Below, piece by piece: positions 35,463-43,483 of a stretch of DNA of 64,000 nucleotides. Origin of the DNA: JARRKU01 sp050288425 (GTDB taxonomy: Bacteria; Desulfobacterota; Desulfobacteria; Desulfobacterales; Desulfosarcinaceae); assembly GCA_050288425.1 (NCBI GenBank), contig JBNKDU010000136.1:75823-139822 (forward strand), read 5' to 3'. Each line of letters opens with the position of its first letter. Position 1 is the first letter of the stretch. Made by a program: the position numbers and the translations under genes. The notes under the pieces were generated by a model. The model saw only the letters and a list, made by a program, of their open reading frames with translations. It had not been told where the DNA came from and did no database searches.

Positions 35463-36545
35463 CTAGGCCTCGGTGAAATCGGTGGGCGGGGACTTCAACA
35501 ACGGCCGGAAACGTCCCTTTTCGTTGGCCTTCATGTAGGCATCCTCGGCACTGATTCTCCCCTTGTTGAACAATTCCATGATGGCATCGTCCAGCAACTG
35601 CATACCATATTTTTTCCCGGTTTGAATCATGGAGGAAATCTGATGCGATTTGGCCTCCCGAACCAGGTTGCGCACGGCAGGTGTGGCGATGAGAATTTCC
35701 AGTGCCGGAACGCGTCCCTTCTTGTCGATGCGTTTAAAAAGGGTCTGGGAGATGATGGCGCGAATCCCGTCGGCCAGGGTGGAGCGGATCTGGCCCTGCT
35801 CATTGGCGGGGAAGACCTCCACGATACGGTCCACGGTCTTGGCGGCGCTGGTGGTGTGCAGGGTGGAAAAGACCAGGTGGCCGGTGGAGGCGGCCTCGAT
35901 GGCCCGGGAGATGGTCTCCAGGTCGCGCATTTCACCCACCAGAATCACGTCGGGATCCTCGCGCAGGGCACCGCGCAGGGCCGCGGAAAATGATTTGGTG
36001 TGAATGCCCACCTCGCGCTGGTTGACCAGACATCCCCGGCTCTGGTGCACGAATTCGATGGGGTCCTCGATGGTGATGATGTGGTCGCTGCGGGTGCGAT
36101 TGGCCTCGTCGATAATGGCCGCCAGGGTGGTGGATTTTCCGGAGCCGGTGGGTCCGGTGATGATCACCAGGCCACGGGGCAGGCCGGCCAGTTTGGCCAT
36201 CACCGGCGGCAGCCCCAACTGCTCGCAGGTCATGATGGTACTGGGAATCTCACGGAATACGGCGCCGACACCGTTCTTCTGCATGAAGAAATTGGCGCGG
36301 TAGCGGGCCAGGCCCGGTATTTCATATCCGAAATCCACATCGCCGGTCTCTTCAAAAGTCTTGATCTTGTCGGCCGCGGCGATTTCATACAGCATGGCGC
36401 GCAATTCGTCGTTCTCCAGCACCTTGAACTTCACCCGCTCGACATCTCCGTGGATGCGCAGGGCCGGGGGCTGTCCGGCCATCAAGTGGAGGTCGGAGGC
36501 ATTCTGCTCATGCATCAATTTGAAGAAGGCATCGATTTTGGCCAT
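35463..36545 (-). CDS. pilT: Twitching motility ATPase PilT
   Basis: A 360-aa hexameric ATPase that disassembles type IV pili. The N-terminal domain begins MAKIDAFFKLMHEQNASDLHL. The Walker A motif is GPTGSGKST, the Asp box is ITIEDPIEFVH, the Walker B region is VILVGEMRDLET, and the His box is GHLVFSTLHT. The retraction motif PAVRNLVRE (AIRNLIRE in the standard protein) is present. This makes it the true PilT of the pair. It is followed by the PilU-like gene after a 154-base gap. Confidence 0.93.
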   Translation of the reverse strand: MAKIDAFFKLMHEQNASDLHLMAGQPPALRIHGDVERVKFKVLENDELRAMLYEIAAADKIKTFEETGDVDFGYEIPGLARYRANFFMQKNGVGAVFREIPSTIMTCEQLGLPPVMAKLAGLPRGLVIITGPTGSGKSTTLAAIIDEANRTRSDHIITIEDPIEFVHQSRGCLVNQREVGIHTKSFSAALRGALREDPDVILVGEMRDLETISRAIEAASTGHLVFSTLHTTSAAKTVDRIVEVFPANEQGQIRSTLADGIRAIISQTLFKRIDKKGRVPALEILIATPAVRNLVREAKSHQISSMIQTGKKYGMQLLDDAIMELFNKGRISAEDAYMKANEKGRFRPLLKSPPTDFTEA

Positions 36546-36638
36546 TGGGACTCCCTGTCGTCTTTATCAAAATGGGGAAAAAAGAATGCTCATCGGAAAC
36601 TCATAGCACCCCTACTATCGGTCGAATGGCCCAGGGGT

Positions 36639-37154
36639 TTAACTAAATGTGCTGGGGGGATGCTTGAGGACGGCTACTTTTTCATCGGCCACATCCATGG
36701 CCTCCATGCTCTCCTTGCCGATTTCGAGCAGTTTGGAGTGCGCTTCGATCACCGATCGGATCTGGACTTCGATCTGCATGCGCTGTCGCTTCAATTCGGC
36801 AATGTCCTCATGGAGTTGGGACAACCGGCTATGGGCCCGGTTGAGGACTTTTTCCGCCTTGACCTCGGCATCGGCGATGATCACCTCGGCCGACTTGCGT
36901 GCATTCTCCTTCATCTGTTCCAGCACCTTCTGGGAATTGAGCATGGCGCGCTTGAAGGTCTCTTCGCGTTCCTTATAGCCCTGGGTTTCCAGCTTCAGGC
37001 GCCGAATCTCCTCCCGCAGGCTTTTGTTTTCACCCTGCAGGGTATTGAATTCATCGGCGACCTGTTCGAGGAACCGATCGACTTCGCGGATGTCGAAGCC
37101 GCGAAAACGGACCCGAAACTGATGTTGCTGGATATCAAGAGGGGTTAATTTCAT
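36639..37154 (-). CDS. DivIVA-domain coiled-coil protein
   Basis: A 171-aa DivIVA-like protein. The N-terminus MKLTPLDIQQHQFRVRFRGF is the DivIVA membrane-curvature domain start, followed by a long coiled coil (residues about 30-155). DivIVA proteins mark poles or septa and recruit partners; in Gram-negative anaerobes the role is little known. The ATG at 37154 has AGGAGG upstream; an ATG 24 bases earlier overlaps that site. It lies 24 bases after yggT on the same strand. The yggT-divIVA pairing is known from Gram-positive cell division clusters. Confidence 0.88.
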   Translation of the reverse strand: MKLTPLDIQQHQFRVRFRGFDIREVDRFLEQVADEFNTLQGENKSLREEIRRLKLETQGYKEREETFKRAMLNSQKVLEQMKENARKSAEVIIADAEVKAEKVLNRAHSRLSQLHEDIAELKRQRMQIEVQIRSVIEAHSKLLEIGKESMEAMDVADEKVAVLKHPPSTFS

Positions 37155-37178
37155 TAGGATCGCCTCCTGTTGGGGCAA

Positions 37179-37478
37179 TTAAAGCATGGTGCGACCAATG
37201 TATTCCAGGCTGCGGCCAAGAAATGATTTCAGGAAAATAATCGCCAGGAACACAACGATGGGCGACAGATCGATTCCGCCGAAACTCACCGGCAGTCTCC
37301 GGCGAATGGGATAGAGCACCGGCTCGGTCACGCTGTGAACGAAGCGCACGATGGGATTGTAAGGATCCGGACTGACCCAGGAAAGCACGGCCCGGGCGAT
37401 GACGACGAACATGAATAAATTGAGAATCAGGTCCAGAACATTGGCGATGGCGATGAAGAAATAGCCGAAAATAGCCAT
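37179..37478 (-). CDS. YggT-family membrane protein
   Basis: A 99-aa integral membrane protein with two YggT helical repeats and the signature PDPYNPIVRFVHSVTEPVLYP. Family members are linked to osmotic tolerance or cell-division clusters (YlmG). AAAGGAA lies about 14 bases before the ATG. It is the first gene before divIVA on the minus strand, divergent from proC. Confidence 0.9.
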   Translation of the reverse strand: MAIFGYFFIAIANVLDLILNLFMFVVIARAVLSWVSPDPYNPIVRFVHSVTEPVLYPIRRRLPVSFGGIDLSPIVVFLAIIFLKSFLGRSLEYIGRTML

Positions 37479-37965
37479 ATGAAATCGAGGTTCCTTTGAA
37501 TATCGTTATTCAAGCCGGCGGCGATCCCATCTTCTCCTGCCGGCGGCCCCACGGGCACTTCGAAGGAACCATAAAGCCAAAGAAGTGAATAAGTCAAGAT
37601 TTTTCGTGGGTTGCACCGATACCAACCGCAAGGCGATGAGGGACAGCGAGGAAGAAAAGAAGAAAAATCGGGACCGCACCGCACAAATCGGACTCCGATC
37701 CGGTTCCCGAAATCCCACCCGCTGCCGGCACCGGATCCCTTCTCGAATCGCCGCCGATGCAACCGGGCTTCATTCCATTGATTTTTCTTGACAATTGAGT
37801 GCCACCCTTTAAAGTGTGGCCAGACGGCCGGCCCCAGGCGATGGAGTCCCATCGCCCGACCCAATCATCTGACCGCAATCCACCAGGATCGGCCGGCCAC
37901 CCGAACATGCTCCGAGGCGACGGCGGCCATGGACGCACCGGCGATAATATAGGAGATTTTTCAGG
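37479..37965. other. Divergent intergenic region between yggT and proC
   Basis: These 487 bases contain no convincing gene; short reading frames lack ribosome-binding sites and conserved features. The right part carries a good sigma-70 promoter for proC (37788-37815). A GATGG-N-CCCATCGCC hairpin-like motif (37839-37857) lies in the proC leader. Confidence 0.5.
37788..37815 (+). promoter_or_regulatory. Sigma-70-type promoter for proC
   Basis: Consensus TTGACA (37788-37793), a 16-base spacer and TAAAGT (37810-37815). The leader to the proC start is about 145 bases. Confidence 0.65.
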
Positions 37966-38820
37966 ATGTTGAGCGAAAAGACCATTGGCTTCATCGGCGC
38001 CGGCAACATGGCCGAAACCCTGTTCAGCGGACTGATCGGCTCGGGACTGTCCACTCCCGACAAGATCATCTGCTCGGATGTACGGTCGGAATGGCTGCAG
38101 GAATTGCAGAAACGGCACGGCATCACCACCACCACCGAAAACAACACCGTCATCCAGACCGCCCAAATCATCATTTACGCGGTAAAACCCCAGATCATGG
38201 CCGATGTCATCCGGGAAACGGCCCATGGGCTGGACATGTCCAAGCTGATCATTTCCATTGCCGCCGGTGTGCCCCTGGCCGCCATCGAATCCCTGGTCCA
38301 CAAGGATCTGCGCCTGATCCGCTGCATGCCCAACGTGTGCGTGGCGGTCAAGGAAGGCGCCTCGGCCATCACCGCCGGCCAGCACGCCCGCCCGGAGGAC
38401 ATCGATATGGCCATGGCGATCTTCCGGTCGGTGGGTCGCTGTGTGTATTTAAAGGAAAACTACCTGCTGGATGCCGTGACCGGTTTGAGCGGCAGCGGTC
38501 CGGGCTACATATTCATGATCCTCGATGCCCTGGCGGATGCAGGCGTCAAGGCAGGACTTCCCCGGGCCGAGGCCACGGAGCTCTCCGCCCAGACGGTACT
38601 CGGCGCCGCCAAGATGCTGCTGGAGACCCATGTCCATCCCGGCCAGCTCAAGGACATGGTCACATCGCCGGGCGGTACGACCATCGCCGGCCTGCACGCC
38701 CTGGAGAAAGGCGGACTGCGGGCCACCTTGATCGACGCGGTGGAAGCGGCCACCCTGCGCTCCAGAGAGTTGGGGGAAATGGTCACCCACAAATTCGACA
38801 GTCTTGCGACCAAGAAGTAA
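37966..38820 (+). CDS. proC: Pyrroline-5-carboxylate reductase
   Basis: A 284-aa NAD(P)H-dependent enzyme for the last step of proline synthesis. The Rossmann start is GFIGAGNMAETLFSGL; the family signature SPGGTTIAGLHALEKGGLRATLIDAVEAA lies near the C-terminus in two adjoining parts. TSGP-type active-site segment (GLSGSGPGYIF) is intact. AGGAGA precedes the ATG. The three genes after it encode membrane and periplasmic redox proteins and probably share its transcript. Confidence 0.96.
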   Translation: MLSEKTIGFIGAGNMAETLFSGLIGSGLSTPDKIICSDVRSEWLQELQKRHGITTTTENNTVIQTAQIIIYAVKPQIMADVIRETAHGLDMSKLIISIAAGVPLAAIESLVHKDLRLIRCMPNVCVAVKEGASAITAGQHARPEDIDMAMAIFRSVGRCVYLKENYLLDAVTGLSGSGPGYIFMILDALADAGVKAGLPRAEATELSAQTVLGAAKMLLETHVHPGQLKDMVTSPGGTTIAGLHALEKGGLRATLIDAVEAATLRSRELGEMVTHKFDSLATKK

Positions 38821-38826
38821 CCCCAT

Positions 38827-39297
38827 ATGGATACCGGCCAAATAAACCGCCTGACGCGACACGCCTACACCCTCGGCCGCCTCCTGTTGGGAGGCGTCTT
38901 CATCTATGCCAGCTGGAGCAAGTTGTTCCATCCGGCCGCGTTTTCCGACATGATCGCCAATTACCAGATTCTGCCCCCCCGCCTGGTGGGGCCGGTGGCC
39001 CTGACGCTGCCCTGGTTCGAGCTGGTTAGCGGCGTCTGCCTGGTGATCCACCGTTGGACCCGGGGCAGCGCCCTGCTGGTATCCGGCATGATGTTGGTCT
39101 TCCTGGTCGCCTTGGGCTTGAATGCATGGCGCGGCCTGGATGTCGCCTGCGGCTGTTTCACCCTGGATGCTTCTGCGCCGGCCAGCATGTGGATCTATCT
39201 GCTGCGCGACACGGGTCTGCTGATCCTGGCCGTATATATCCTGCTCGGCCGTTCCTCGGCGGACATGGGCCCGACCTCCCCGCAGGCCATCCCCTGA
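38827..39297 (+). CDS. DoxX/MauE-family membrane redox protein
   Basis: A 156-aa protein with four hydrophobic helices in the DoxX/MauE arrangement (GRLLLGGVFIYASWSKLFHP first). A CGC motif (DVACGCFTLD) near residue 103 resembles the cysteine pair of MauE, which helps disulfide formation in partner proteins. It starts six bases after the proC stop and is followed by ccdA and a thioredoxin-like gene. Together these suggest a transmembrane thiol relay feeding periplasmic protein or cytochrome maturation. Confidence 0.82.
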   Translation: MDTGQINRLTRHAYTLGRLLLGGVFIYASWSKLFHPAAFSDMIANYQILPPRLVGPVALTLPWFELVSGVCLVIHRWTRGSALLVSGMMLVFLVALGLNAWRGLDVACGCFTLDASAPASMWIYLLRDTGLLILAVYILLGRSSADMGPTSPQAIP

Positions 39298-39311
39298 CAA
39301 AGGAATTCGAA

Positions 39312-40010
39312 ATGTTTGCCGAGGTGACCCTATCCATCGCCTTTCTCTACGGCCTGCTCTCTTTCTTTTCGCCCTGTGTTCTGCCGCTGATCCCTTCGTA
39401 TTTCTGTTTCATCACCGGCATGTCCCTGGAGCAGCTGAGCAACGCCTCCAATGCCGTTGTCCGGCGCAAGATCATCTTCGCCACCCTGGCTTTCGTTTCG
39501 GGCTTCTCGCTGGTATTCGTCGTACTGGGTTTGTCGGCTTCGGTACTCGGCGGATTTTTATCGGCCTATCGAAATTGGATCCGCATATCGGGAGGTATGC
39601 TGATCATCTTGTTCGGACTGCACATGACCGGCCTGGTGACCATTCCGCTGTTCCAATATGAGAAACGCTTGCAAGTGAGTCAGAAACCCTTACATTTTCT
39701 GGGTACATTTTTTATCGGCATGGCATTCGGGGCCGGGTGGACCCCCTGCATCGGCCCCATTCTGGCGTCGCTGCTGGTGATGGCCCAGGATCAGGAGACC
39801 ATGGGCCAGGCGGGATGGTTGCTGGGTACTTATTCGGCTGGCATGGCCCTGCCGTTTCTCATTCTATCCGTCGGCATCAATTTTCTGCTGGTCTTCCTCC
39901 GAAAGGCATCGAAAGTACTACGCTGGGTCAATCCCGTGGCCGGCACCTTGTTGATCATCACCGGCTTGCTGTTGATGACCAACAAACTTCAGCAATTGTA
40001 TTTGACATAG
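39312..40010 (+). CDS. ccdA: CcdA-type cytochrome c biogenesis / thiol-transfer membrane protein
   Basis: A 232-aa six-helix membrane protein of the CcdA/DsbD-beta family. The two catalytic cysteine motifs are FFSPCVLPLIPSY in helix 1 and GWTPCIGPIL in helix 4. It moves electrons from cytoplasmic thioredoxin to periplasmic thiol partners, used in c-type cytochrome assembly. AAAGGA precedes the ATG at 39312. Its likely partner is the secreted thioredoxin-like protein 46 bases downstream. A supply of reduced apocytochromes fits the multihaem cytochrome of the rnf operon. Confidence 0.93.
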   Translation: MFAEVTLSIAFLYGLLSFFSPCVLPLIPSYFCFITGMSLEQLSNASNAVVRRKIIFATLAFVSGFSLVFVVLGLSASVLGGFLSAYRNWIRISGGMLIILFGLHMTGLVTIPLFQYEKRLQVSQKPLHFLGTFFIGMAFGAGWTPCIGPILASLLVMAQDQETMGQAGWLLGTYSAGMALPFLILSVGINFLLVFLRKASKVLRWVNPVAGTLLIITGLLLMTNKLQQLYLT

Positions 40011-40056
40011 GACCCAACGGCTTGGTTGCGCGGCCCCGGCAAGGAGATCGTATCGC

Positions 40057-40539
40057 ATGTGGCGTACCACAATCTGCACGATTCTGGCGCTGGTCGTCTT
40101 CTCGAAACCTCCACCGGCCCTGAGTTCCGGTTCGACATCTCGAATCAACTGGCTCAACTTCGAAGAGGCCGAAAAGTTCAGGAACGGCGACCGCAAATTC
40201 TTCATCTATTTCTATGCCGACTGGTGTACCTATTGCCACAAGCTGAAGAAAAAAACCTTTTCCGAAGCCGAAATCATCGACTTCATCAACACCCATTTCA
40301 TACCGGTGGCGGTGGATACAGACAAAGAAAAGCGCCTCGCCAGCCGGTTCGGCGTCCGTAGTCTGCCCGATCTGCGGTTTCTGACGCCCGAGGGGGAAGA
40401 CCTGGCCCGTTGGCCCGGCTATATCGAGAAAGATCACCTGCTCTTGATGCTGAAATACATACACACGGAAAGCTACGACAAGATGACCTTCATGGAATTT
40501 GTCCGGCAGCAGCAAAACCAGCCATCGGCTGTCCCATAA
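40057..40539 (+). CDS. Secreted thioredoxin-fold protein
   Basis: A 160-aa protein with an N-terminal signal peptide (about 1-24) and a thioredoxin fold. The active site is WCTYCHKLKKKTF, and the cis-Pro loop is VRSLPDLRFL. It resembles SoxW/thioredoxin_7-type proteins. Coming directly after ccdA, it is the probable periplasmic recipient of its electrons. AAGGAGAT lies upstream of the ATG. Confidence 0.88.
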   Translation: MWRTTICTILALVVFSKPPPALSSGSTSRINWLNFEEAEKFRNGDRKFFIYFYADWCTYCHKLKKKTFSEAEIIDFINTHFIPVAVDTDKEKRLASRFGVRSLPDLRFLTPEGEDLARWPGYIEKDHLLLMLKYIHTESYDKMTFMEFVRQQQNQPSAVP

Positions 40540-40594
40540 CCAGGGGATCTCCCGTGGTGGAACCGCGCACCATTTGAGTTCCAGCGGCAGGGAA

Positions 40595-40858
40595 TCAGGG
40601 CACCTGGTCTCTGTTCGGCAGGCTGCGCCGGATCAGGCGAACGGAAAGGGAAACGGCCACGAAGAGGCTCAGGGTCAGCAAAGTCCACGGCATCCACGCG
40701 TAGCGCCCATACGCGGGATTGTCCATGGCAACCATCACGCCGGCCAGACTGAACAGCACCAGGGCCACCATGGCGATGAGCAGACACCAGCACAGGGGGG
40801 TGCTGTCATACCAGGGCATGATGATGCGGCGAAACAGGGGATTGGGATCAAGACGCAT
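40595..40858 (-). CDS. Small two-helix membrane protein, unknown
   Basis: An 87-aa protein with two strongly hydrophobic segments (about residues 20-45 and 53-75) and a basic C-terminal end (RLIRRSLPNRD). I do not recognise the family. It is convergent with the thioredoxin-like gene and divergent from the ChaN-like gene. A second in-frame ATG (codon 14) is a possible start. Confidence 0.6.
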   Translation of the reverse strand: MRLDPNPLFRRIIMPWYDSTPLCWCLLIAMVALVLFSLAGVMVAMDNPAYGRYAWMPWTLLTLSLFVAVSLSVRLIRRSLPNRDQVP

Positions 40859-40928
40859 GGGGCCACCAGTTCGGGTGGAATCTCGTAAACCCGATCATAT
40901 TTAAGTAAATCGAAGGTAAAATCAAGCC

Positions 40929-41873
40929 ATGATTGATCAGAGAACTTCGCAGAAAAAACCAGGGGCGGCCGTGATTTCGATTCTGCTGGCTGCGCTGCTG
41001 GTGGGAGCCTGTTCCGTGAAACCTGCCCAAATGAATATCACCGGATTCGATCAGCCCCTCGGCATGGAGTCCATCCTGGACAGCGCCACGGGGCGGATTA
41101 TCGACTTTGCGGCGCTGATGGACCAGTTGGAAAGGGTCCGGGTGGTCTACGTGGGTGAGCGCCATACGGCCATGCGTCACCATCAGATTCAACTACAGAT
41201 AATCCAGGCCCTCGTGGAACGCGGCCACCAGGTCCGGGTGGGCATGGAGATGTTTGCCCATACCTACCAGCGACGGCTGGACCGGTGGTCCGCCGGAGAG
41301 ATGTCCTGGGATGAATTTCTCAAGCAGGTACACTGGTATGCCACCTGGCGCTTCGACGATGAACTCTACAAGGATATTCTCCTATTTGTCCAGGAACGGC
41401 ATCTGCCGTTGATCGGGCTCAACATTCCGTTCTATTTGCCGCGAAAAATCAGCGTGGGCGGGCTGGACCGCCTCCTGGATTCCGAACGCGCCTTTCTGCC
41501 CGCGGAGATCGACCTTTCCCAACCCGAACATCGGGCCTATGTGGAGGAGATCTTCCAGGCCCACCATATCAGGGGAAAAGACGATTTCGAAGACTTCTAC
41601 GCCGCCCAGTGCGCCTGGGAAGATGGGATGGCCGACCAGGTGAGCCGGCACTCGGGTGATCGCGGCATCATGGTGGTCCTGGCCGGCAACGGCCATATCG
41701 TTCGAAAATTCGGCATCCCCCAACGCGCTTATAAACGCAACGGCGCGGAATATCGAACCGTATACCTGGCGGCCCCCGGCATGGAAGTGGATCGACGGGA
41801 CGGCGACTTTATCTGGGTGGCGGCGCCCATGCCCGCACACAAGACAAACGGCAAACCAAAACCGATGGAATAA
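40929..41873 (+). CDS. ChaN-family lipoprotein
   Basis: A 314-aa protein with a lipoprotein signal peptide (lipobox LVGAC, Cys28) and a ChaN/DUF399 domain. Typical motifs are VYVGERHTAMRHH and GMEMFAHTYQRRLDRW near the N-terminus and VLAGNGHIVRKFGIP near the C-terminus. ChaN homologues bind haem in some bacteria and are proposed to act in iron or haem handling at the envelope; the role is not settled. It lies between two unrelated small envelope genes. Confidence 0.85.
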   Translation: MIDQRTSQKKPGAAVISILLAALLVGACSVKPAQMNITGFDQPLGMESILDSATGRIIDFAALMDQLERVRVVYVGERHTAMRHHQIQLQIIQALVERGHQVRVGMEMFAHTYQRRLDRWSAGEMSWDEFLKQVHWYATWRFDDELYKDILLFVQERHLPLIGLNIPFYLPRKISVGGLDRLLDSERAFLPAEIDLSQPEHRAYVEEIFQAHHIRGKDDFEDFYAAQCAWEDGMADQVSRHSGDRGIMVVLAGNGHIVRKFGIPQRAYKRNGAEYRTVYLAAPGMEVDRRDGDFIWVAAPMPAHKTNGKPKPME

Positions 41874-41898
41874 ACCCGCCATGTCTCGACGGGAGGAT

Positions 41899-42405
41899 CT
41901 ATCGGCCTTGCTTCTCCCGGATGAATTCTGCCAGTTCATCGGCCTCGCCCGAATCGAGTCGGCGTAATTTTTTCAGCGTTTTTTCTGCCTGGTCGAATTG
42001 CCCCATTTCTGCATAGGCCTCTCCGAGGTACTCGTAGGCCTCCGCCAGACGGTCATCGAGTTCGATGGCCTTTTTATAATATTCGACGGCCTCGTCATAT
42101 TCGCCCTGTTTCCGTAAGGTGAAGCCCAGATTGCTGTACGCCTCGGCATATTTGGAATCGATTTCGATGGCGCGGCGGTACTGCTCTTCCGCCTCGGCAT
42201 ATTTTTCCAGTCTCTGGTATTTTTCACCTTTTTCAAAATAAACATTGGCCTTTTGACGTGTGCCGCCCGCCGTGGAACTGCTGGAAGGACCGGCCGAGGC
42301 TCCGTAAGCGGATTGCCCCAGGCCGACGATGGCCAGCATCAGCGTCAAGACGAAAAACAGGTGCAGAAAAGCGGCATCTAATCGTGCGATGGTTTGCATT
42401 TTCAT
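41899..42405 (-). CDS. Secreted TPR-repeat protein
   Basis: A 168-aa protein with an N-terminal signal peptide or anchor (about 10-36) and at least three tetratricopeptide repeats (KYAEAEEQYRRAIEID, EYDEAVEYYKKAIELD, QFDQAEKTLKKL). TPRs mediate protein contacts; no enzymatic domain is present. GGGGGAG lies four bases before the ATG at 42405; an upstream start would add 38 unconserved residues. It is convergent with the ChaN-like gene. Confidence 0.85.
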   Translation of the reverse strand: MKMQTIARLDAAFLHLFFVLTLMLAIVGLGQSAYGASAGPSSSSTAGGTRQKANVYFEKGEKYQRLEKYAEAEEQYRRAIEIDSKYAEAYSNLGFTLRKQGEYDEAVEYYKKAIELDDRLAEAYEYLGEAYAEMGQFDQAEKTLKKLRRLDSGEADELAEFIREKQGR

Positions 42406-42524
42406 GATCTCCCCCTTGCGATGTCGTTGCTTTTCGGGATGGACCCGGAATGGACTGCCACCAACGTAAGCAGCCTTGGCCGGCATGCAAGAATCCAGCG
42501 TCCTCCATGACTTCCGCAACCGGC

Positions 42525-42553
42525 TTGCAACATCTCCCGACCTGTATTAGAGT
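42525..42553 (+). promoter_or_regulatory. Possible sigma-70-type promoter for the SH3-domain gene
   Basis: TTGCAA, a 17-base spacer and TAGAGT lie 60-90 bases before the ATG at 42616. Confidence 0.45.
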
Positions 42554-42615
42554 GAGCCCATAGGCATCGGTAATTGCCGCAGGCACGCGAACCATGCAAC
42601 CGAACGGGGGAAACC

Positions 42616-43119
42616 ATGAAGAAGCTCATCGCAATCATGGTCATCGCCGGATTAATCGTGACCACCATGGCACCCGTGGCCATGGCCGGTGGTCGCTTTC
42701 ACGGGCACCACTTCCGCTACCATCATTCCCATGGGGGCGGGGGTCACTTCTGGCTGGGACTGGGGCTGGGTGTATTGACCACGGCCGTGATTACCAGCAA
42801 TTATTATTCACCGCCTCCGCAACGGGTAGTCTACTATGAACCGGCACCTGTGGTGGTGACCCGGACGCCGGTGGTGATCCAACGGAACGAATACCGTTCG
42901 GTACCTGCGCCGGACTACGGCCAGGTGGAAGTTACCGCGGCCGAACTCAATTTACGCAGCGGACCGGGGCCTGACCGCACCGTCGTGGGAATCGTGCACA
43001 AAGGCGATATCCTGGCGGTCATCGACAGCATTCCGAGCTGGTTCTATGTCCGACTGCCCGATGGCCATTACGGCTGGGTAATGGATCGCTATACGCGACC
43101 CGCGCAGCCGGTTGGCTGA
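42616..43119 (+). CDS. Secreted bacterial SH3-domain protein
   Basis: A 167-aa exported protein. A signal peptide (about 1-24, MAGG cleavage region) is followed by a His/Gly-rich segment (HGHHFRYHHSHGGGGHF) with a hydrophobic glycine stretch, a proline-rich linker, and a C-terminal SH3b domain (AAELNLRSGPGPDRTVVGIV). SH3b domains in secreted proteins often bind peptidoglycan. GGGGGAAACC precedes the ATG at 42616. The histidine cluster might bind metal. Confidence 0.82.
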   Translation: MKKLIAIMVIAGLIVTTMAPVAMAGGRFHGHHFRYHHSHGGGGHFWLGLGLGVLTTAVITSNYYSPPPQRVVYYEPAPVVVTRTPVVIQRNEYRSVPAPDYGQVEVTAAELNLRSGPGPDRTVVGIVHKGDILAVIDSIPSWFYVRLPDGHYGWVMDRYTRPAQPVG

Positions 43120-43224
43120 GCCCTGAATTTTTTTCCGGCGAAACCGTACCCGCCATCATATGAAACCGGGAGATCAAAAGGCGTACCTGCGCCTGTTCTC
43201 CCGGTTCGCCTTCCACCAAAATTT

Positions 43225-43316
43225 GGGGACGTAGCTAACTTATTAACTTAAATGCGGTTCCATTATCATATCGCTTGATCATGGGCTATTTAAGTTAATA
43301 AGTTAGCTACGTCCCC
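43225..43316. repeat. Perfect 29-bp inverted repeat with GGGGACGT termini
   Basis: The left arm (43225-43253) and right arm (43288-43316) are exact reverse complements of 29 bp, separated by 34 bases. The outer ends are GGGGACGTAGCTAACTTATT and its complement. Such GGGGACGT-ended palindromes resemble the substrates of REP-associated tyrosine transposases. No transposase lies in the window. Confidence 0.9.
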
Positions 43317-43329
43317 TTAAATCTTCGCA

Positions 43330-43358
43330 TTGACACCCTTGCCGCCATTTTCTATATT
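43330..43358 (+). promoter_or_regulatory. Sigma-70-type promoter for the first histidine kinase gene
   Basis: Exact TTGACA (43330-43335), a 17-base spacer and TATATT (43353-43358). It lies just to the right of the 29-bp inverted repeat and gives a leader of about 120 bases. Confidence 0.75.
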
Positions 43359-43483
43359 GATACTTGTCATCTAAGCGGCTGAGTCTATTCGATATCTTGC
43401 GAACATGCCCGCCGCAGGGAATCGAATAGCCGATTTCGGGATCGGCGCATCCGCACGGTGAAGAGCCCGCAATCCGGGGGCAC

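Noticed and set aside
37427..37864. Minus-strand frame of 145 aa between yggT and proC
   Set aside because: No ribosome-binding site, overlaps yggT and the proC promoter, and has no conserved features.
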